From Deinococcus sp. (lineage in GTDB: Bacteria; Deinococcota; Deinococci; Deinococcales; Deinococcaceae), in contig NZ_JAUNHK010000087.1 of assembly GCF_030523985.1 (NCBI RefSeq), positions 1-10,921 of the forward strand: 10,921 nucleotides of DNA, written 5' to 3'. The notes under the pieces are model-generated. The model was given only the letters and a program-made list of their open reading frames with translations. It ran no database searches and was not told the DNA's origin. Shown here in pieces: positions 7,375 through 10,921 of this stretch. A program made the translations under genes and the position numbers. Position 1 is the stretch's first letter. Every line of letters starts with the position of its first letter.

Positions 7375-7382
7375 GCGGCATT

Positions 7383-8083
7383 GTGACTGCGCCCGACTCT
7401 GCCGAAACGCCCGCCACCGAATCACCGCTGACCTTCGGCGGCAAGCCCCGCGTCTATCCCATGCGCCTTTATGGTGACCCGGTGCTGCGCCGCAAGGCCA
7501 AGCCGCTTTCCCCGACCGACACGCTGCAAGTGCCCGGTTTTGCGCCCCAGACCGTGCGCGAAGTGGCCGACACCATGCTCGAAACCATGTTCGAGGAACG
7601 GGGCGTGGGCATCGCCGCGCCGCAAATCGGCCTCCCGGTGCGGCTGTTCGTGGCGGTCGAGTACGCCGACGACGAGGAAGAAAACGAGGGCCAGGAAAAG
7701 CCGCTGCGTTCGCGGGTGCTGCGTGAATACGTGATGCTCAACCCCGTCGTGAAGGCGCTCGACAAGAAAAAGGACAAGAGCTATCAGGAAGGCTGCCTGA
7801 GCATTCCCGGCATCTACGAAGAAGGCGTGCCCCGGATGCGCCGGGTATCGGTGACGTATACCGACCTGGACGGCGTTCAGCGCACCCTGGAAGCCGAGGA
7901 CTACCTCGCCCGCGTGTTTCAGCACGAAACCGACCACCTCGACGGCAAGCTGTTTCTCGACCACTTGCCCGCCGTGGTCACCGAAGACCACCGCCGCGAG
8001 CTGCTCAAGATTCAGCAGGCGTCCAAGAACTTCCTGTCGCATCTGGCGCACTGGAACAGCACGGCGCACCTGCGGGAGACCCT

Positions 8084-8087
<4 letters not shown>
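7383..8087 (+). CDS. def: Peptide deformylase
   Basis: A 234-residue metal-dependent deformylase that removes the N-formyl group from nascent proteins at the ribosome exit. All three family motifs are intact: GVGIAAPQ (74-81), EGCLS (136-140, with C138 as metal ligand) and HETDH (181-185, two histidine ligands and catalytic E182). It is longer than E. coli Def (169) because of about 26 extra N-terminal residues and an acidic insertion around residues 93-107 (EYADDEEENEGQEKP) after motif 1. The GTG start is supported by TAAACT 8 nt upstream; the ATG at 7461, giving MRLYGDPVLRRKAKP, is an alternative that would remove the extension. The gene is followed by fmt with a 4-nt overlap, the classic def-fmt pair. 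Enzyme identity is secure, start position less so. Confidence 0.95.
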
Positions 8088-9014
<927 letters not shown>

Positions 9015-9034
<20 letters not shown>

Positions 9035-9070
9035 CCCCGTCCCAGGGAACCTGCCGCGCCCTGACCCCGT
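9015..9070 (+). repeat. Two-copy 26-bp direct repeat spanning the fmt stop codon
   Basis: Positions 9015-9040 and 9045-9070 are identical over 26 bp, with a 4-bp linker (CCCA), a 30-bp period. The first copy holds the last codons and TGA of fmt; the second lies in the fmt-LOR gap and carries a second TGA. The match ends exactly at 9014/9044 and 9041/9071. It looks like a recent replication-slippage duplication. Confidence 0.95.
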
Positions 9071-9079
9071 AACAGCGGC

Positions 9080-9697
9080 ATGTCCCCCCTTCAGTTTCCC
9101 CTGACGCTGGAATTCAAGTTCAGCATCTTCACCGAGTTGCAGGTTCACGACGCGCAGGGGCGGCTGCTGGCCTACGTCCGCGAGAAGACCTTCAGTGTGC
9201 GCGACGAGGTCAAGGTCTACACCGATTCGTCGCGTCAGCGCCAGACCCACGGCATGAAGGCGGAAGGATTCATGGCGGGCGCCCTGGACTGGAAAGCCAA
9301 ACGCCGCATCCGCCGCACTGACGGCAGCGTGGTGGGCGCCCTGCAAGCGCAGGGGATGCGCACCCTCTGGGCCGCCGGATACGAACTGCTGGGGCCACAG
9401 GGCGAGGTGCGCTTCGTCATCCGCGACGACCAGCCCTGGCTGAGCCTGGTGGAAGGGGCCGTAGACGCCATTCCCTTCGTGGGCGACTTCGTGGCGATGG
9501 GCTTCGACTATTTCGTGAATCCGACGTTTACCGTCAGCGACTCGGCGGGCACGGCGGCCTACCGCGTCCACAAGAAACGCAGTTTTCTGTCCCGCCGCTT
9601 TCAGGTCGAGGAACTGCGCCCCAGCCCCGCCCAGGACGACGAACTGGTGCTGCTGGGCCTGATTCAGTTGGTGCTGCGCGAACGCGAACGCGGGTAA
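9080..9697 (+). CDS. LURP-one-related / tubby-C-like (scramblase-fold) protein
   Basis: A 205-residue protein that resembles the LURP-one-related (LOR) family, whose fold is a 12-strand beta barrel around a central helix, like tubby and phospholipid scramblases. Visible features are alternating short beta stretches with glycine turns (VHDAQGRLLAYVREKTFSV, 22-40; YELLGPQGEVRFVIRDD, 101-117), a hydrophobic segment at about 120-150 (VEGAVDAIPFVGDFVAMGFD within it), the pattern NPTFTVSDSAGTAAYRVHKK (147-166), and a C-terminal helix DDELVLLGLIQLVLRER (186-202) likely to be the core helix. No signal peptide is evident. The ATG has no clear Shine-Dalgarno. The gap to fmt is 45 nt and would be 15 nt without the duplication, so co-transcription with def-fmt is plausible. 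Function is unknown; bacterial LOR proteins have not been tied to one role. Its stop is 6 nt from that of the convergent transporter gene. Confidence 0.72.
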   Translation: MSPLQFPLTLEFKFSIFTELQVHDAQGRLLAYVREKTFSVRDEVKVYTDSSRQRQTHGMKAEGFMAGALDWKAKRRIRRTDGSVVGALQAQGMRTLWAAGYELLGPQGEVRFVIRDDQPWLSLVEGAVDAIPFVGDFVAMGFDYFVNPTFTVSDSAGTAAYRVHKKRSFLSRRFQVEELRPSPAQDDELVLLGLIQLVLRERERG

Positions 9698-9703
9698 TTC
9701 GAC

Positions 9704-10525
9704 TCAGCGCCCAGACAGCAGCAGCGCCCCCGCCAGCGCGAAGGCCACGCCGACCCACTGGGGCAGGCGCAGGTGCTCACGCAGCACCATGACCGCCATC
9801 AGGGTGGTGAAGGCCGGGTAGAGGCTCGACAGCAGCGCCCCGATTGCCAGCCCGCCCCCCTGCACGGCCAACAGGTAAAACAGGTTGCCCAGCATGTCGC
9901 CGGGAAAAGACGCCAGAATCAGGCGCGGATGTTCCGGTTTCAGGCCCAGCCGCCGGGCCGTGAGCGGCACGATGACCGCCGAACTCGCCACCCGCGCCGC
10001 CGCCAGCGTCCACAGCACGCCGGGGGACTCGGCCTGTCCCAGCAGCACGAAGAAGAACCCGAACCCCAGGCCCGCCAGCAGCCCCAGCGGGACGCCGCTG
10101 CCCTGCCCCCGGTCGCCGGGCTGAAAACTGAGCAGCGCCGTGCCCACCAGCACACCCGCCGCGCCCAGCCAACCCAGTGCGCTCAGGCTTTCGCCCGCCA
10201 GCAGGCCGACCACCACGGGCACCACCGCCGAGAGCGCCCCTGTGCCCACCGACACCGCGCCCATCGGCCCCAACGCCAGGGCACGGTAGAAGGCCAGCAC
10301 CGAGACCAGCCCCACCAGTCCCGCGCCCATGCCCCACAGCAGGTCGGCGGCGGGCGGAACAGGCTGACCCAGCAAAAACGCCAAACCCAGCAGCGCCAGC
10401 GCACTCAGCGGATGGGTGAGCGCCACCACCCGCAGCGGCGAATCGCGCCGACTTGCCAGCCCCGCCAGAAAATCGCCCACGCCGTAGGTCAGGGCCGACA
10501 GCAGGCCAGCCGCCACCGGATTCAA
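9704..10525 (-). CDS. EamA/DMT family transporter
   Basis: A 273-residue protein with about ten predicted membrane helices in two five-helix EamA repeats, the drug/metabolite transporter layout. Repeat 1 ends with FYRALALGPMGAVSVGTGAL (79-98) and WLGAAGVLVGTALLS (119-133); repeat 2 ends with SSLYPAFTTLMAVMVLREHL (233-252) and QWVGVAFALAGALLL (256-270). These internal duplicates are the family signature. A soluble linker (about 134-145) joins the halves. The start is TTG at 10525, with GGAG 8 nt upstream; a GTG three codons further in is the alternative. A six-codon ATG-started reading frame immediately upstream ends in a TGA overlapping this TTG. The transported compound cannot be inferred; relatives export amino acids, nucleosides or other metabolites. 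It is a single-gene unit, convergent with the LOR gene. Confidence 0.87.
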   Translation of the reverse strand: MNPVAAGLLSALTYGVGDFLAGLASRRDSPLRVVALTHPLSALALLGLAFLLGQPVPPAADLLWGMGAGLVGLVSVLAFYRALALGPMGAVSVGTGALSAVVPVVVGLLAGESLSALGWLGAAGVLVGTALLSFQPGDRGQGSGVPLGLLAGLGFGFFFVLLGQAESPGVLWTLAAARVASSAVIVPLTARRLGLKPEHPRLILASFPGDMLGNLFYLLAVQGGGLAIGALLSSLYPAFTTLMAVMVLREHLRLPQWVGVAFALAGALLLSGR

Positions 10526-10551
10526 GAGGAACGCTCCAGCATCAGGCCGTC

Positions 10552-10557
10552 AGTGTA
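10552..10557 (-). promoter_or_regulatory. Putative -10 element upstream of the EamA gene
   Basis: TACACT on the minus strand is 9 nt before an ATG (10542) that opens a six-codon frame ending on the transporter start, and 26 nt before the TTG itself. No convincing -35 is seen at usual spacing. The assignment is tentative. Confidence 0.35.
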
Positions 10558-10738
10558 GGCCAGAAGGGGGCGGCTTCAGGGCTCACCGGGTCAATCCCCA
10601 ACCGTGACGCCCTTCCCGATGATGCGTCGATAAACCGTTCGCACAACTTGCCGACGTGAGCGCTGGATATTCTCCTCTTCGGTTCCAAACGTCAGCAACA
10701 TTCTTCCAGGCCCAACAACAGCCGAACGAGGGACATCC

Positions 10739-10909
10739 ATGAACGAGAAAACCCGCCCTGAACACTCTGCGCCTTGTCCGGATGAATCAGGAGTCGTCGA
10801 TGCCCACGAGGCTGCGCGGCCAGAAGAGGAGCAACTGAACCGCCGCCGTTCTTCCTTGGGTCCTGACGTCATCGCCAGTGTGGTCAAAAGACAGGAGAAG
10901 AATGTTTGA
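10739..10909 (+). CDS. Small hypothetical protein (56 residues)
   Basis: Not recognised. The frame starts with ATG preceded by GAGGGA at 5 nt spacing, a better ribosome-binding site than most genes in the window, and ends at TGA 10907-10909. The product is hydrophilic, with many charged residues (an acidic run PEEEQ at 29-33, then RRRSS, then a short amphipathic VIASVVKRQEK end) and a single cysteine; no membrane segment or signal is present. Codon third positions are about 57% G or C by hand count (32 of 56), and it uses AGA, unlike the strongly GC-biased neighbours, suggesting recent acquisition or non-coding sequence. The next gene appears to start inside its last codons with an AGGAG site, which supports a real two-gene unit. 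The opposite strand is also open here but lacks a ribosome-binding site and begins with TTG, so the plus strand is preferred. Confidence 0.45.
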   Translation: MNEKTRPEHSAPCPDESGVVDAHEAARPEEEQLNRRRSSLGPDVIASVVKRQEKNV

Positions 10910-10921
10910 ATTTCTGCTTAA
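10902..10921 (+). CDS. 5' end of an unidentified gene cut by the window edge
   Basis: ATG at 10902-10904 opens a frame reading MFEFLL before the window ends. It overlaps the stop of the small upstream ORF by 8 nt and has AGGAG ending about 4 nt ahead, a good ribosome-binding site. Only six codons are visible, so nothing can be said about the product; it may be the second gene of an operon with the 56-residue protein. Confidence 0.35.

Noticed and set aside
10591..10887. Minus-strand frame of 98 codons at the right edge
   Set aside because: It starts with TTG, has no ribosome-binding site, and shares wobble positions with the plus-strand ORF so codon bias cannot favour it. The plus strand has two good ribosome-binding sites. 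It is not fully excluded.

Overview
The window is high-GC, densely packed bacterial chromosome, most likely from the genus Deinococcus and possibly D. radiodurans or a close relative. This rests on three things: the gene content (an M32 Taq-type carboxypeptidase, a bifunctional NMN adenylyltransferase/Nudix protein, LptF/LptG-type permeases), the strong G/C bias at third codon positions, and a repeated promoter layout. In that layout a TANNNT -10 hexamer sits 7-8 nt in front of the start codon, which is the signature of leaderless mRNAs, common in Deinococcus. The genus call is an inference from these traits, not from a database match.

Layout, left to right. 16-1527 (-): M32 metallocarboxypeptidase. 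1625-2521 (+): DUF1206 six-helix membrane protein, divergent from the first. 2532-3587 (-): NMN adenylyltransferase fused to a Nudix domain, convergent with DUF1206. 3649-4728 and 4725-5843 (+): LptF- and LptG-like permeases sharing an ATGA stop/start overlap. 5869-6390 and 6387-7265 (-): a two-gene operon in which a nitrilase-superfamily amidohydrolase is followed by a GNAT acetyltransferase through a GTGA overlap. 7383-8087 and 8084-9034 (+): peptide deformylase then methionyl-tRNA formyltransferase, joined by a TTGA overlap. 9080-9697 (+): a LURP-one-related (scramblase-like fold) protein. 9704-10525 (-): an EamA/DMT-type transporter. 10739-10909 (+): a small unrecognised ORF, with the first codons of another gene at 10902 running off the edge.

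Functional links: def and fmt form the formyl-methionine cycle (Fmt adds the formyl group to initiator Met-tRNA, Def removes it from the nascent chain). LptF/LptG would form the membrane part of an envelope lipid exporter. Nitrilase and GNAT look translationally coupled and may act in one small-molecule pathway. The rest are single-gene units.

No complete novel system such as a defence island, CRISPR array, prophage or transposon is visible; most of the window is housekeeping. The points worth a second look are a Nudix box that has lost two of its three metal-binding glutamates, the run of leaderless-type starts, a 26-bp perfect tandem duplication across the fmt stop codon, LptFG in a lineage without LPS, and an abrupt drop in GC with unrecognised small genes at the right edge. 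The longest stretch without an assigned gene is 10526-10738 (213 bp), which holds the likely EamA promoter and a weak candidate promoter for the right-edge ORF.
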